This document shows, piece after piece, positions 23,512-36,387 of a DNA stretch of 64,000 nucleotides. The translations under genes and the position numbers were made by a program. A model generated the notes under the pieces. The model saw nothing but the letters and a program-made list of their open reading frames with translations, was not told the origin of the DNA and did not search any database. Source of the DNA: Iris pallida (Eukaryota; Streptophyta; Magnoliopsida; Asparagales; Iridaceae); assembly GCA_029216955.1 (NCBI GenBank), contig JANAVB010005597.1, positions 48,462,703-48,526,702 on the forward strand, given 5' to 3'. Each line of letters begins with the position of its first letter. The first letter of the stretch is position 1.

Positions 23512-23879
23512 TATCTTCAAGTCTAAAACAACTCCTGTGAAGTTTGAAGGATATTGATTTTATTAGCGTTATAGGGGAGATGGCGGATTCAAACAGCCTT
23601 AATTTATAGATTGAGGTCGATAAGCGTGAAAGAAAATTGTCCCTCTATATAGATCATATGTTATTCTTTTCTAGTTGCAAAACCCTAATTTCATTCAACC
23701 CTTATTTTTATCTTATATATTGCCTAATTGCAAAATCCTAATCTCTTAACTCTACTTCTATCTCCTTCCTTTAATTATTGAAAAACAAACTCAAAATTCT
23801 AACCTAAAGCAATGAAATGTAAATGAATTGATCTTTATTAATTGAAGAGGAAATACAAAGAAGCTATTCTGTAGTTGAA
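23512..23879. other. Unassigned AT-rich flank
   Basis: No gene. It is the left flank of the Ty1-copia element. Confidence 0.4.
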
Positions 23880-23884
23880 AGAAC

Positions 23885-24115
23885 TGTTGTAATTGAGTGA
23901 TTTTATTGATTGAGTCTCATAGGCTTTATATAGCCTTTACATGATGGAATATCCAATGGAATATCCTGTGACATATTCTGGCATCCCAAATATGTCCTCG
24001 GGATATTTTCATACTAAATATAACATATTCCCATACAAAATATACCAACACCAAATATGTCCTCAGGATATTCTCATACTAAATATAATATATTCACATG
24101 CTAAATATACCAACA
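23885..24115 (-). repeat. 3' LTR of the minus-strand Ty1-copia element, with a 65-bp internal duplication
   Basis: 231 bp against 166 bp in the 5' LTR. The difference is exactly one extra 65-bp unit. The segment starting CCAAATATGTCCTC and ending ATATACCAACA occurs twice in tandem here (about 23986-24050 and 24051-24115) and once in the 5' LTR. Confidence 0.9.
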
Positions 24116-24127
24116 CTTCCCCTCAAG
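24116..24127 (-). other. Polypurine tract of the Ty1-copia element
   Basis: On the minus strand TTGAGGGGAAG directly precedes the 3' LTR start TGTTGG. This is the expected primer for plus-strand DNA. Confidence 0.8.
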
Positions 24128-27100
24128 ATGGGCGAAAGATATTCACTAAGCCCATCTTGTCACATCCTCTGATCATGCTCACAGAGCTAAGTCCTTTGGT
24201 CAGTCCGTCTGCTACCTGATGCTTTGTTGGAACGTGGCCTAGCTCCAGTAGTCTACTAACCAACTTCTCTTTGATGAAGAACCTATCGATCTCGATGTGT
24301 TTGGTCCTGTCATGCTGTACTGGATTATTGGCAATACCAATAGCTGACTGGTTATCGCACCACAGCTTCATCTTGGCTCTTTGATCCAGCTTCAGCTCCA
24401 CCAGCATATTCTTCAACCAAAGCAGCTCTGCAACTCCCAAGGCCATAGCTCTGTACTCCGGTTCAGCTGTCGATCTAGCTACCACTGACTGCTTCTTACT
24501 CCTCCAAAAGACCAAGTTGCCTCCTAAAAAGACGCAGTATCCCGAGGTAGATCTCATGTATCAGCACGACTAGCCCAGTCAAAATCACAGTAGCCCTCGA
24601 TGTCCATGTGATTATTCTTCCTGAACATCAGTCCCTTCCCGGGGGCACCCTTCAAGTATCTAAGAATCTGGTATATTGCATCCATATGACCCTTTCGAGG
24701 GTCATGCATGTAGCGGCTCACCACACTAACTGTAAAACATATATCTAGACGTGTGTGGCTCAAATAGATCAGCTTGCCCACCAATCTCTGATATCTATCC
24801 CGGTCAACTGGTTCTTTGGCTTCAGCATCCAGCTTGAACTTCTGGTCTATCGGTGTCGTAGCTGGTTTGCATCCCATCATCCTTGTTTCCGTGAGCAAGT
24901 CTAGTGCGTACTTCCTCTGAGAAAGAACAATTTTCTCTGTATCTCGAGCAATCTCAATCCCAAGGAAGTATCGAAGAGGGCCAAGATCCTTCACCTCGAA
25001 CTCCTTGCCAAGCTTTCCATTGAGTTGGGCGATCTCCTACTCGTCATCGCCTGTGATAATCATATCATCCACATACACCGCAAGCATGGTGATGTGGCTT
25101 TCACTTCGTCTGAAGAACACAGTATGATCAGCATTGATCTGCTGATATCTCATTCCTATCATTGCTCTCCTGAACCTGTCAAACCACGCTCGAGGAGACT
25201 GCTTCAGTCCATAGAGGGACTTCTTCAGCATGCAGACCTTGCCTTCTGTCTGATTGGTGCCCAATCCTGGTGGTATCTCCATGTACACCTCATCCACTAG
25301 ATCTCCATGAAGAAATACATTCTTCACATCAAGTTGGTGTAGCTTCCATCATCCATTGGCTGCCAGAGAGATCATGGTCCTGACAGTACTCATCTTCGCC
25401 ACTGGTGCAAAGGTCTCGTTATAGTCGATGCCGTACGTCTGATTGTATCATTTTGCCACCAGTCGAGCTTTGTAGCTCTCAACCTGTACATCTGGGTTCT
25501 GCTTCACAGTGAAAATCTACTTGCATCCGACTGCTCTCTTTCCTTCTGGCAGTCTCACCAGCTCCCAAGTTCGGTTCTTCTCCAGAGCTCCCAACTCCTC
25601 ATGCATCGCTGCTTTCCACTTTGGATAGTTCTTGACTACCTTCCAATTGTTAGGTACAGTAACACTATCCAATGATACAATAAAAGCTCCATGAGAAGAA
25701 GAAATATGATCATATGAGACAAATTTAGCAAGGTCCCAGCCATATCTATCAGGATATTTTTCTGCATTGCTGCGAGTGGACCTCCATACTGATGATGGTT
25801 GGGGAGGAGGAGAAGGAAGGATATCACCTGAAGGGGAAGGTGGTAGTGTAGGTGTCTCAGGAGTCAAGACGGGCTCAGGCAAGGGACTTAGTACTGGCAC
25901 TGTAGGAACTGGTCCTGCAAGTTGCTTCTCTCGCCTGCTGTAGGTAAGTATCTAACCCTGAGCTGTGGGCCTAACACCTCTTATTTCCTCCCCATGTCCC
26001 TTTTCACCTTCCTGTACCCTATTTGTTCCTCCAAGCCATACTCCGAGATCAGTCGAAATGCTTCCCAACAACTCCCCCTCTCGCCTCATACTTGCAGTAT
26101 CAGGCGAGATATTTGGATTTTCCTCCTGACTGTAGTATGACTCATGTTCTCTGAAGTGAACATCCATACTTACAAAAAAAAATTTCCACTGGACTCCAAT
26201 ATACGTAGCCCTTCTGAGTTCCCGAGTAGCCCACAAAGATACACTTGATTGCTCGAGGATCAAGCTTCCCTACTGAAGGTATGTTGTCCTTTATGAAGCA
26301 TACACAGCCAAACACCTTTAGTAGGAGCATTCCACTATTATTTTTCTGCAGCATCTCGCATGGAGACCTCCATCCCAACACCTTCGAAGGAATCCTGTTG
26401 ATCAGTTGAGCTGCTGTCAACACTGCATATCCCCATAGACTCTGTGGGACATTCATGTCTATCATCATACTTCTCGCCACTTCCAGGAGTTGTCTGTTCT
26501 TCCTTTCGCTACTCTGTTATGTGCTGGTGTATATGCACAGGTGGTCTGATGCCGTATCCCTTGGGCGGACAAGTATTCCGTAAGTGTCTTATTGGTGTAC
26601 TCCGTTCCATTGTCAGACCTCAGTACCTTCACCACTGCCTTGTACTGAGTCTGGACATGTTTGTAAATGTTCCAAAAACATGAGGAGACCTCACTCTTAT
26701 TTTTTATCAAATACAGCCAAGTAGTATGAGAAAAATAATCTATGAAGGTAACAAAATATTTGTAACCATTCATAGGTGTAGTACAAGGCCCCCAGACATC
26801 AGAGTGTACCACATAAAAAATGGACGAGCTCATATATATGATCGCTACTCACATATAAACTTCTAGTAAGTTTGCCTAACTCACAAGCATCACAAACTAG
26901 TTTTTTTTTATTAACTTCTTCACAAATTGCAGGATATAATTTGCTTAAAATACCAAATAAAGAGTGTCCCAACCTCCTGTTGTGGAGTCGCAATGTATCT
27001 TCCGCACTCATCTTCTTCAGTCCTTCCATCACTGCCTTTTCTGCCATAGATACTAATGCTGAATCCAGCCCTTCTCGATCCAGGTACCACAGTCCATTAT

Positions 27101-27160
27101 GCCAAGTGCCAGTCCCAAGTCTTCGTCCCGTCTTTTTTTCCTGGAAGATCACCTTAGGAA
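24128..27160 (-). pseudogene. Ty1-copia pol remnant: integrase, reverse transcriptase, RNase H
   Basis: Read from 27160 leftward. A GAG-pre-integrase zinc-binding segment (RLHNRRLGH...VCDACELGK, about 26870-27000) comes first, then the integrase core with HSDVWG and RSDNGTEY (about 26560-26810) and the integrase C-terminal VFGCVCF...FVGYS region (26142-26400). A linker and the RT start (WELVRLPEGKRAVGCK) end near 25517. RT continues with LYGLKQSPRAW and the active-site YVDDM (about 25060), then MKDLGPLRYFLGIEI (24980). RNase H closes with STSGYCVFLGG and CDNQSAIGIANN (24123-24550). Frames change and stops occur between these blocks, and in the integrase the catalytic glutamate context is degraded (NRVAKGRTDN). 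The enzymes would have copied and integrated the element. Confidence 0.9.
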
Positions 27161-29250
27161 TGTCACGCCCCGCTCCCGTACGAGCGATCGTCCTCGCTAA
27201 GGCGTGATGCCGCACGGGCCTAGGTTGCGCCCGTGCAAGGCTATGTCCAGAAACGGCCGATTTGAGCTAGGCCACAGAGTCGCACAGAGTGACCCATTTG
27301 CGGCGGAAAGTAAATGAACACAAGTTGAAGCGGATTCAAACACTTTTGTTGATTTTCAAGAAGTTTACATGCGGCGCTAGGCCGATATTATAAATCGCTC
27401 AAGCCTCTCTCTCTAAAACATAAATGGCGTGCCAAGTGGCTTACAAGATGGAATGATTCATGGCGATGTTCTGATACATTATGTCCTGTATAGGGTGCTT
27501 CAGCTTCTGCAACATTCCAAGGCCCCAGAGTTGGCTCCGCGCCTTAGCACGTTCGATGGAAGCTCCGCACCCGTCGGTGCCTCCTGCATCCTGCATGCAG
27601 ACTGTGGGGTTATCAGTACATTGTTATGCACTGGTGGGGAGGCTAGCTCGTCCACAATGCTATCATTACCAAACACGTTCTATTTTCTTTTTTGCATCTC
27701 TATCATTCATTGTCTTTCTAATCTTGCCTTAGGATCATTTTCATGGCATATCTCATAGCCTATCGCGTGTTGCCGAATACAAGTGTCGCATGAAAATACA
27801 TGTACGACTTACCCATACTTACCGTCCAGCCTTTCCTGTCTAAAGTAAACCAAGTTAGACAACAGTTCATATATTTTAACTTAACATGATTCACGTAAGC
27901 ATTCAGTGTCAATGGCGTGTTCCTGCCTCAGATTCTAGCGCGTCGTAGGCGTGTGTTCTTTTAACTTGTTTGCATGAAGTACTCTTTGTCATTTGGTGTG
28001 ATACATTTCAAGCCGTTCAGTAGGCGCTTGTTCATTTAACTTAGACTACTTTGATTTCAATGTAAGGACTTGCATGTGGATAGCTACCAGCAAAGTCCAC
28101 TTAATCTATATACACCGGTCGCTGGCATCACAAGCCATTTAGACATATTCTCCCTTGGTATTTCTCAAATTAGCGTAGGGTGATGGCTGGTACACCCCGT
28201 TAAGTCTCTTGAAATACCCTGCACTTACGTCTCCCGGGTGCCCAAGCCCGCACCCAGGCAGCCCGTAAGTCCTGTTTTGATTCCGCCTAGGCCGGCCACG
28301 ATTTTCTCCCCCATCGTCCGTGCCGCAGAATCCTTCCTCATGACGGCCACGGTATTCCCCCCATCGCCCGTGCCGTTTGTCCACGACCATTTCGTATTGT
28401 CTTTTCATTTTAACTTAACGGCTATCTCCGAGCCGTAGGCTAACCCTTAGCCATAATACGTTATCGACCAGGTTGACGTCCGTGCAGCGCGGGTAGCGAG
28501 CCCCGTTGCACGTGCCCGTCACACCTGTCGCTAACCATTCTTTTCTTTCTTATCTTTCATGTGTTCTTTCTTTTCTTTCTTTCTTTCACTTGTTCGTTCG
28601 TTCATTGATTCATTCACGTATTTATTTATTCATTCATTCATTCGTTGATTCATTCATTCATTCGTTACGCAACTCCAAGTGCGGGAGTCGCCTTGGCGAC
28701 CCATCGGTCCCATAGTCTTTCAATATTGCTATACTCTACTCGGAATGACTATGTTGATAGTCTTCCCATTTCATTGTTGTAAACCATTCATTGTTTCATT
28801 GTTGAACGCATAAGGGACTTGAACGTAGCTTGTGCCTTAGCACGAGCGTGGAGCGCGGTGCGAGAGTTCACATTTTCCAAGTTCCTTTCCATATTCTATA
28901 CAAGCATACAAGATGGGATAATTCCCTTAGCTAGGTGCGTTGAGTCATTTATTAGCATGCACGGGATTATCGCCTAGCGATTCTCGTGATAGTGTTCGTA
29001 TTGTTATGTGTCTAGGCTAAGCAAAGACGGGTTCATCGGAGCCACCCACCTTAGTGATGTTCGCATCGGCCGAGCGATACTCCGAGCGCGCCTTTGAAAC
29101 TCTAAGTCTGGATTCATCTTGACGGGCCAATGTAAGTCTTGCATCGATTCTTCATCAGGTCGATGCCAACTTTTCGGGTCGACGGCTCGTTTGAGTCGTT
29201 GCACTTGCCGTTTAAATCGGCGTTCCGCTAGGGCGGAGCTGGTCATTACA
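27161..29250 (-). repeat. LARD2 3' LTR
   Basis: 2090 bp, paired with 32413-34510 with scattered differences. It contains an ATTCATTC-type tetranucleotide run at about 28585-28665. Confidence 0.9.
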
Positions 29251-32200
29251 TAATACACCACTCAAAATAAGTCTCGTCCTCGAGACTTCCTGAGTGCAGG
29301 TCATCCTACCATTTCTTAACTCGTGTCGTCGTGTTTCTTAGACAATCCCTATCGAATGGCTTTACCGCTCGATGGCACCGAACTATACTCGATACTTTTC
29401 CAAGTCCCGTGTCTGTATACGTTTTGGTCGATTTTTATTGAATAACTTTTCATTCATTTTAGAGTTGATGTTTCTTCAACTTGGTTGCTATTTCGACGTG
29501 TCATGGGACTGAAATGATCGTACGAGACATGTTGTAATTCGTCAAATGCGCGGGTCGTGGGCTGAGGCAAACTTACTTTCGTTTATCTCGGTCATCGAGA
29601 TGACCCGATTCGCTTCTCAAGCGTTCTTGTCCACGAAATCAGTATGATTTCTTCTTAGCGGGGTCGACCAAGTCTAAGTAATTTTCGTCCGATTCAAGAC
29701 TAAGTATTGCACTATCGTCGAGCATATCTTCCTATCAATGGTTTAATTCGTTATACCAACTTTTACTTTCACGATATCGATTCTATATCGTTCGCTTGTT
29801 TAGGTCCAATCTTGGTGTCGTTCACGCACACTCCGCTCACACGTTTCTTCGATTCTGAGCCACACTCGTACTAGTATCATTCCTTTCTTTTAACACGATT
29901 CTAAGTTCTCGACACTCTTCCATTCCTCAAGTCTCGTTTGGTATTCAATGTGTCACTTGGTTAGATCGTGCACGCATTCCAGGCGTCCCCAAAATACATA
30001 CATTCACTAAACCGTGTGATAGAGAATTCATCATTCTCATTCGAGTCGTATCGTGCACATACTCTGGCGTCCCTGAAATATATGCATGTCAGCCGAGTCT
30101 CGTGAGCAGGGTTTCCTATATTCGTGATTCATGCTATCCATCCATGCCAATCCTCAAGATCAATCTTTCGATTGCTAACAATTGAAACAGGGCGTCTCGT
30201 CTAACCGCTAGGCTATTTCTATTCGAGGCTAAGTCAATGTCAGGATTGGAATCATAGTTCCCCAATAATAATGCCAACACTGACCCCAATCCTAGGGTCA
30301 AACCAAAGTCGGTAGTACGGGGGATTTTCTACCCAAGCTCGCGTCACTCAGATTTCTAAACATCGAGCACGATCACCTATTCGCATCAATGTATTCGTTG
30401 TGCATATTCGAATCCATTCAAATCACCCAATCGACATACTTCACATATCCATTCTAACCAATTCATGTATTCGATCACGAGGTCATCCAGCTCGATAATA
30501 CATTGCGTCCCAATCTCACGCGAGTCCGATCATCCACGGTGGTTCATGAATCACCATGCAACGCTCCCGCAGAATAATCATTCTCATCGGGGCGTAACTC
30601 TTGTTTGAGTTAAGACTAACTCATTCTCGATACACGGATTGGACCTACTCAATCCTCAAGTTCAATCATCAAACACCCTGATTCATTCTCAAGTTTACCT
30701 TCGCGTCAAACTACAAGTCGAAGCAATCAAATTGCCACGCCATCCAAGTTCAATCACTCCCGCTGTATGAATCACCATATCAGCGCTCATGCGGAGTGAT
30801 CGTCCTAATCCGACGCGACGCATGTGCGAGGCTGGAGTTGCACTCGCATAAGACAATAACGTCAATGTTGTGGTTGTCAACGAAGCAAATCCAAGCATTC
30901 TCATTTTCATCCAAGCCAAATCAATTCGACAGTCTGACCGTCATGCGTTCAACTAGAAAATCCTCGAGCCAAGTCTATCTTTTCCTCAACACATTTTTAA
31001 CATCCCACGTATAGCATCCAACGGAACAATGACATTTGCACGATCGTCATTCGCCGAGTCAGAGTACCTCCGAGTTATCGCATATCGATCTTTGATACGC
31101 CTCAATACCATCGACGATATGCGTAACCTGACGATCCTTCTTTGCAACCGATTTTGAGTCGTGCGTTGATGCTGTTGTCCGAGTTGGATATTCCACAATT
31201 TTATTTAATATTCAAGATCAAGTTCAACTGCTATTCCTCAAGCTAGTTTCAAGATCGTTGTTCAAACTCAAGTCACAATTCATTTGAATCAATCCGAAAT
31301 CGTACGCGCGATCCTCTAAGTTTCCTCGATCAAGACCATTCATTTTCATTCATCGTTCTGAACCATTTTCTAACTCGCATTGCCCATTGACAAGTTGTCC
31401 AGCGACATCTCGTTCGGGACTTTTGAAGTCACGGCCAACTAAGCGTGACACGTTCTAAGGCTTTGCGCTATCGCATTACTTGCCGACATACTCGTACGAT
31501 CCGTAAATCCTTTAGTCTCGTTCGAACAATTTCTATGACGTCCATACACCACTCAGGGTTCGAGCCACTCGACTAGTCATCGACACTCATTCTTATTCTT
31601 CTCCGAACCTATCACATACACCACTCGGATTCAAGCCATACGATCTAGTCCTCAATCACGTTCGCGTCATGCGCTAAGACATCCTTCAGATTCGTTCGAC
31701 GAATCTCTAGCATAATCGCTCACGTCGCCTCGACGTACTAAGTCGTTCGCACTAATCCTCAAAATCTAAGCCAATCTTTCGGGTACGCCTAAGTGTTAAC
31801 TCGATAGCGTTCCTATCGATAGACACTCAAAGTGTATCTTCGTTCTCGATCGAGCGATACTTGATATCGCTCGCAACCCGATTGCACCCAAAAGTCGAGG
31901 TGCACGACACGCGGCACAACTTAGCCAGAAGGTCGTGTGCATAGCTATCCCGTACGGACTATATTCGAGTTTGCACGCTCACTTATTCTCGTTCGAGCAA
32001 TAACCGATCTCGCTCGTATCTCGTTTATACCGGAAGGTCTAGGTGTGCGATACTCCGCACAACTTAGCCAAAAGGCTGCGTGCATAATCATCATGTTCGA
32101 ACTATACTCCGGTCTCGTGTACTTCGTTTGCTATTGTCAGCGTAAGCTTATTCAAGTACGCACTGCGTTTGCTAACTCTTAGCATCGGTTCCTTCCAACT

Positions 32201-32397
32201 CAAGTTCGTCGTGGTGGCACAAAGGCCTTTGCTTATCGATCCCGTCCAACCGAGTACCCGTACGAGCTTTTGAAAATATTTAGACTTATTGTATGGAACA
32301 TCCCAAGGCACAACGAGAGAGAGCGTACACTTCTTTTTCCAACAACGAGCTTTCAAAACTAAGAAATTCAACTTGAAGTCCGAGGACGTAAAGACGT
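29251..32397 (-). other. LARD2 internal region, non-coding
   Basis: No recognisable protein in any frame. On the minus strand it ends with GAGGACGAGAC (about 29272-29282) and TTTGAGTGGTGTATTA just before the LTR, the same block as in LARD3 and LARD1. A stretch at about 30990-31180 matches LARD3 48750-48930 closely, so non-coding sequence is conserved between copies. Confidence 0.8.
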
Positions 32398-32409
32398 GCT
32401 CTGATACCA
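32398..32409 (-). other. LARD2 primer-binding site
   Basis: On the minus strand TGGTATCAGAGC lies 3 bp after the LTR end at 32413. It is complementary to initiator tRNA-Met. Confidence 0.9.
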
Positions 32410-32412
32410 ATC

Positions 32413-34510
32413 TGTCATGCCCCGCTCCCGTAGGAGCGATCGTCCTCGCTAAGGAGTGATACCGCACGGGGCTAGGTTGCGCCCGTGCAAGGCTATGTCC
32501 AGAAACGGTCGATTTGAGCTAGGCCACAGAGTCGCACAGAGTGTCCCCATTTGCAGCGGAAAGTAAATGAACACAAGTTGAAGCGAATTCAAACACTTTT
32601 GTTGATTTTCAAGAAGTTTACATACGGCACTAGGCCGATATTACAAATCGCTCAAGCCTCTCTCTCTAAAACATAAATGGCGTGCCAAGTGGCTTACAAG
32701 ATGGAATGATTCATGGCGATGTTCCGATACATTATGTCCTGTATAGGGTACTTCAGCTTCTGCAACGTTCCAAGGCCCCAGAGTTAGCTCCGCGCCTTAG
32801 CACGTTCGATGGAAGCTCCGCACCCGCCGGCGCCTCCTGCATCCTGCATGCAGACTGTGGGGTTATCAGTACATTGTTATACACTGGTGGGGAGGCTAGC
32901 TCGCCCACAATGCTATCATTACCAAACACGTTCTATTTTCTTTTGTGTATCTCTATCATTCAATGTCTTTCTAATCTTGCCTTAGGATCATTTTCATGGC
33001 ATATCTCATAGCCTATCTCGTGTTGCCGAATACAAGTGTCGCATGGAAATACATGCACGACTTACCCATACTTACCGTCCGGCCTTTCCTGTCCAAAGTA
33101 AACCAAGTTAGATAACAGTTCATATATTTTAACTTAACATGATTCACGTAAGCATTCAGTGTCAAGAGCGTATTCCTGCCTCAGATTCTAGCACGTCGTA
33201 GGCGTGTGTTCTTTTAACTCGTTTGCATGAAGTACTCTTTGTCATTTGGTGTGATACATTTCAAGCCGTTCAGTAGGCGCTTGTTCATTTAACTTAGACT
33301 ACTTTGATTTCAATGCAAGGACTTGCATGTGGATAGCCACCAACAAAGCCCACTTAATCTATATGCACCGGTCGCTGGCATCACAAGCCATTTAGACATA
33401 TTCTCCCTTGGTATTTCTCAACTTAGCGTAGGGTGATGGCTGGTACACCCCGTTAAGTCTCTTGAAATACCCTGCACTTACGTCTCCCGGGTGCCCAAGC
33501 CCGCACCCAGGCAGCCCGTAAGCCACGTTTGGATTCCGTCTAGGCCGGCCACGGTTTTCCTCCCATCGCCCGTGCCGCAGAATTCTTCCTCATGACGGCC
33601 ACGGTATTCCCCCCATCGCCCGTGTCGTTTATCCACGACCATTTCGTATTGTCTTGTCATTTTAACTTAACGGCTATCTCCGAGCCGTAGGCTAACCCTT
33701 AGCCATAATGCGTTATCGACCAGGTTGGCGTCCGTGCAGCGCGGGTAGCGAGCCCCGTTGCACGTGTCCGTCACACCTGTCGCTAACCATTCTTTCCTTT
33801 CTTATCTTTCATGTGTTCTTTCTTTTCTTTTTTTCTTTCACTTGTTCGTTCGTTCATTGATTCACTCACGTATTCATTCATTCATTCATTCATTCATTCA
33901 TTCATTGATTCATTTATTCATTCGTTACGCAACTCCCAGTACGGGAGTCGCCTTGGCGACCCATCGGTCCCATAGTCTTTCAATGTTGCTATACTCTTTT
34001 CGGAACGACTATGTTGATAGTCTTCCCATTTCATTGTTGTAAACCATTCATTGTTTCATTGTTGAACGCATAAGGGACTTGAACGTAGCTTGTGCCTTAG
34101 CACGAGCGTGGAGCACGGTGCGAGAGTTCACATTTTCCAAGTTTCTTTCCATATTCTATACAAGCATACAAGATGGGATTATTTCCTTAGCTAGGTGCGT
34201 TGAGTCATTTATTAGCATGCACAGGGTTATCGCCTAGCGATTCTCGTGATAGTGTTCGTATTATTATCTGTCTAGGCTAAGCAAAGACGGGTTCATCGGA
34301 GCCACCCACCTTAGTGATGTTCGCATCGGCCGAGCGATACTCCGAGCGCGCCTTTGAAACTCTAAGTCTGGATTCATCTTGACGGGCCAATGTAAGTCTT
34401 GCATCGATTCTTCATCAGGTCGATGCCAACTCTTCAGGTCGACGGCACGTTTGAGTCGTTGCACTTGCCGTTTGAATCGGCGTTCCGCTAGGGCGGAGCG
34501 GGTCATTACA
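32413..34510 (-). repeat. LARD2 5' LTR
   Basis: 2098 bp, TG...CA on the minus strand, paired with 27161-29250. It contains a CATT-type tetranucleotide microsatellite at about 33845-33925. Confidence 0.92.
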
Positions 34511-35425
34511 AGGAATATCAAAACAGACATTACATTTTAATTGGAGGATTATAGAACTAATGGACAAAAAACTGACTGAAAAAGAAGGAGCATGCAAAAC
34601 ATTGGATAATTTTACTGAATCTGTACAATCGACAATACCCTTACCGACCACTGGCTGGAAAGTACCATCAGCTGTTTGAATGCTGTCCGCTGATGCTAGG
34701 TGAGTGTAGGAAGAAAACTTACTAGCATTTTCTGTCACGTACCGAGACGCACCCGAATCGATAATCCAATCCGACGATCTGAGGGAAGACATAGATGCAA
34801 GGGCAAGCGAGTCGTCAGTGCCTTTCGCCGATGGATGAGCATACATGGCAGCGTTGCCTCTGGCGAAGAATGAGGTGGACGTCTTCCCGGTCCCACTCCT
34901 CTTGTCTCCATCGTTCGACGCTCTCTGCCTTCTCCTGAGTACTTTCAACATGTCCTGCAATGCTTGATCCTCCTCAGTATAGGGACCGTCAGCTGTCGCC
35001 TCGCCTTCTGCTACCAGCCGGTTCGTACGACAACCTCCTCGACTTCCCCATCGACCCCTACAACCATGGTCACATCCTCCAAACTGTCCATGTCTTTCGT
35101 CTGAATCTCCCTTGGATGGTTTGGTGCAAGCATACCTCAGATGACCCACCTCTCCGCAGTTGAAGCACTGCCGGGGCTCTCCCTTAGGTCCTGACGGTGC
35201 TCTTCGTCCTGTCGAGCCCTCATTCGGTTCTGTCTTCTCTTCCCGAATTTTTCTTTCCCGTTGTGGCCAACTTAGGTAGTTAGTCGGTCTATTAAGCTTC
35301 ATATCGATGGAGGGAAGCTCCAACTTCGGCGACGTTCGTGTCGTGCTCTCTCCAGCCGACATCTTCATCAACTTCATCAACGTCGCAACCTCTGCAGGAT
35401 CCAGCTTCTTGATGATCTCCTCCAT
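34511..35425 (-). pseudogene. Ty1-copia gag C-terminal part and protease, cut by LARD2
   Basis: From 35425 leftward a frame of about 300 residues opens with MEEIIKKLDPAEVATLMKLM. It has a CCHC zinc knuckle CFNCGEVGHLRYAC (RNA binding in the capsid protein) and then an aspartic-protease active site DWIIDSGASRYVT at about 34740-34770. The usual triplet is DSGA, present here. The frame stays open to 34511, where LARD2 begins, so gag and protease are broken from integrase by that insertion and not by point mutation. The N-terminal half of gag is short or lost: upstream frames (35426-35560) contain stops, and the first part of the leader is GGT/CCA-rich. Confidence 0.85.
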
Positions 35426-35574
35426 CGATGCTTTTTCTCTCCGATCACGTCACGTCCGCTCCAAGACTCACGCTCGTCCTCGTCGTCCGATCCTAGATCC
35501 GAACATGTCTTTCTCCCATCAGATCTAGGCCATCGATGTCACATTTGGATTGCCCCCTCATTTCTGTGATGAAC

Positions 35575-35730
35575 GGTGATGTCGGCGGTGGTGACGGTGA
35601 TGTCGACGGTAGGGACGGCAGAGGTGGCGGTGGTGACGGCAGCGGTGGTGGTGACGGTAGTGGTGGTGGTGTCGGTGGTGGTGGCGGTGTCGGTCGTGGT
35701 GGTGGCGGCGTTGATGACCGCTATGGTTAG
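35575..35730. repeat. GGTGGC / GGCGGT low-complexity tract in the Ty1-copia leader
   Basis: The plus strand is nearly all GGT, GGC and GAC triplets. It encodes a Gly/Asp-rich frame by composition only. Confidence 0.85.
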
Positions 35731-35766
35731 GGTTTTGGGTTGGGAGTGACGGCTAGAGTTTTTTGT

Positions 35767-35779
35767 GGTTCTGATACCA
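35767..35779 (-). other. Primer-binding site of the minus-strand Ty1-copia element
   Basis: On the minus strand TGGTATCAGAACC directly follows the 5' LTR end. Confidence 0.88.
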
Positions 35780-35945
35780 TGTTGTAATTGAGTGATTTTA
35801 TTGATTGAGTCTCATAGACTCTATATAGCCTTTACATGATGGAATATCCAATAGAATATCCTGTGACATATTTTGGCATCCCAAATATGTCCTCAGAATA
35901 TTTTCATACTAAATATAACATATTCGCATGCTAAATATACCAACA
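35780..35945 (-). repeat. 5' LTR of the minus-strand Ty1-copia element
   Basis: 166 bp, TGTTGG...ACAACA on the minus strand, with TATATAG (about 35822-35828) as a TATA-like element. Confidence 0.92.
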
Positions 35946-35997
35946 AGAACCCTAATGCATTTATCCTTCGATCTAGACGAATGTCATGTGATGTCCG

Positions 35998-36060
35998 TGA
36001 GATTTGAACCTTGGCCACTAATCAAAACTCTCATTATATTTACCACTTGAGTTAACATAT
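35998..36060 (-). ncRNA. tRNA-derived SINE-like unit 1
   Basis: On the minus strand an A-box-like TTAACTCAAGTGG (36042-36054) and a B-box GGTTCAAATCT (36000-36010) are 32 bp apart, as in tRNA genes and SINE heads. No intact cloverleaf is evident, and no tail or TSD was defined. Confidence 0.5.
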
Positions 36061-36387
36061 CACATGTCTACAAGTCAATAAATAAAAAATTAAATATTAA
36101 AATACACACATATATATATATGTTGTCCCAAATATACTGGTTGGTCTAGTTCATCATTGGACAAATTCCAACATATCCTAGGGATGCAAGACAAATGTTT
36201 ATAGAAAACTTGACAAAATAGCCTCGTAACTTTGGGAGAAGGAGTGCCTCCTCACAAAGGGGATCGCAGTGACGATGCTTATTTCGTCAAATGTGTCCTA
36301 TGAACATAGGCTTTTGTTTTTACAATGCAATTTGGAATGTTGAAATGATTGATATTAATTTTTGTTTCTCTGTTATATTAATTTTTT
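36061..36387. other. Unassigned AT-rich sequence
   Basis: No gene or element edge recognised. Confidence 0.4.

Larger units (their letters stand above)
27156..34515 (-). mobile_element. LARD2: complete non-autonomous LTR element inside the Ty1-copia element
   Basis: The element is 27161-34510 (7350 bp) with TSD AGGAA at 27156-27160 and 34511-34515. On the minus strand it starts TGTAATGACCCGCTCCGCCC at 34510 and ends GGAGCGGGGCGTGACA at 27161. The LTRs are 32413-34510 and 27161-29250. The internal region is 3.16 kb without gag or pol. It is the same family as LARD3 and a relative of LARD1. The host Ty1-copia frame reads ...VCFDIP up to the insertion at 34511 and continues with KVIFQEKK beyond 27156, so the insertion postdates the copia element. 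Confidence 0.93.
23880..35950 (-). mobile_element. Ty1-copia retrotransposon (minus strand), complete but split by LARD2
   Basis: The LTRs are 35780-35945 (5') and 23885-24115 (3'). TSD AGAAC lies at 23880-23884 and 35946-35950. The primer-binding site is at 35767-35779 and the polypurine tract at 24116-24127. Gag, protease, integrase, reverse transcriptase and RNase H follow in Ty1-copia order. LARD2 interrupts it at the protease-integrase junction. Without that insertion the element is about 4.7 kb. Stops and frameshifts disable it. Confidence 0.92.
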
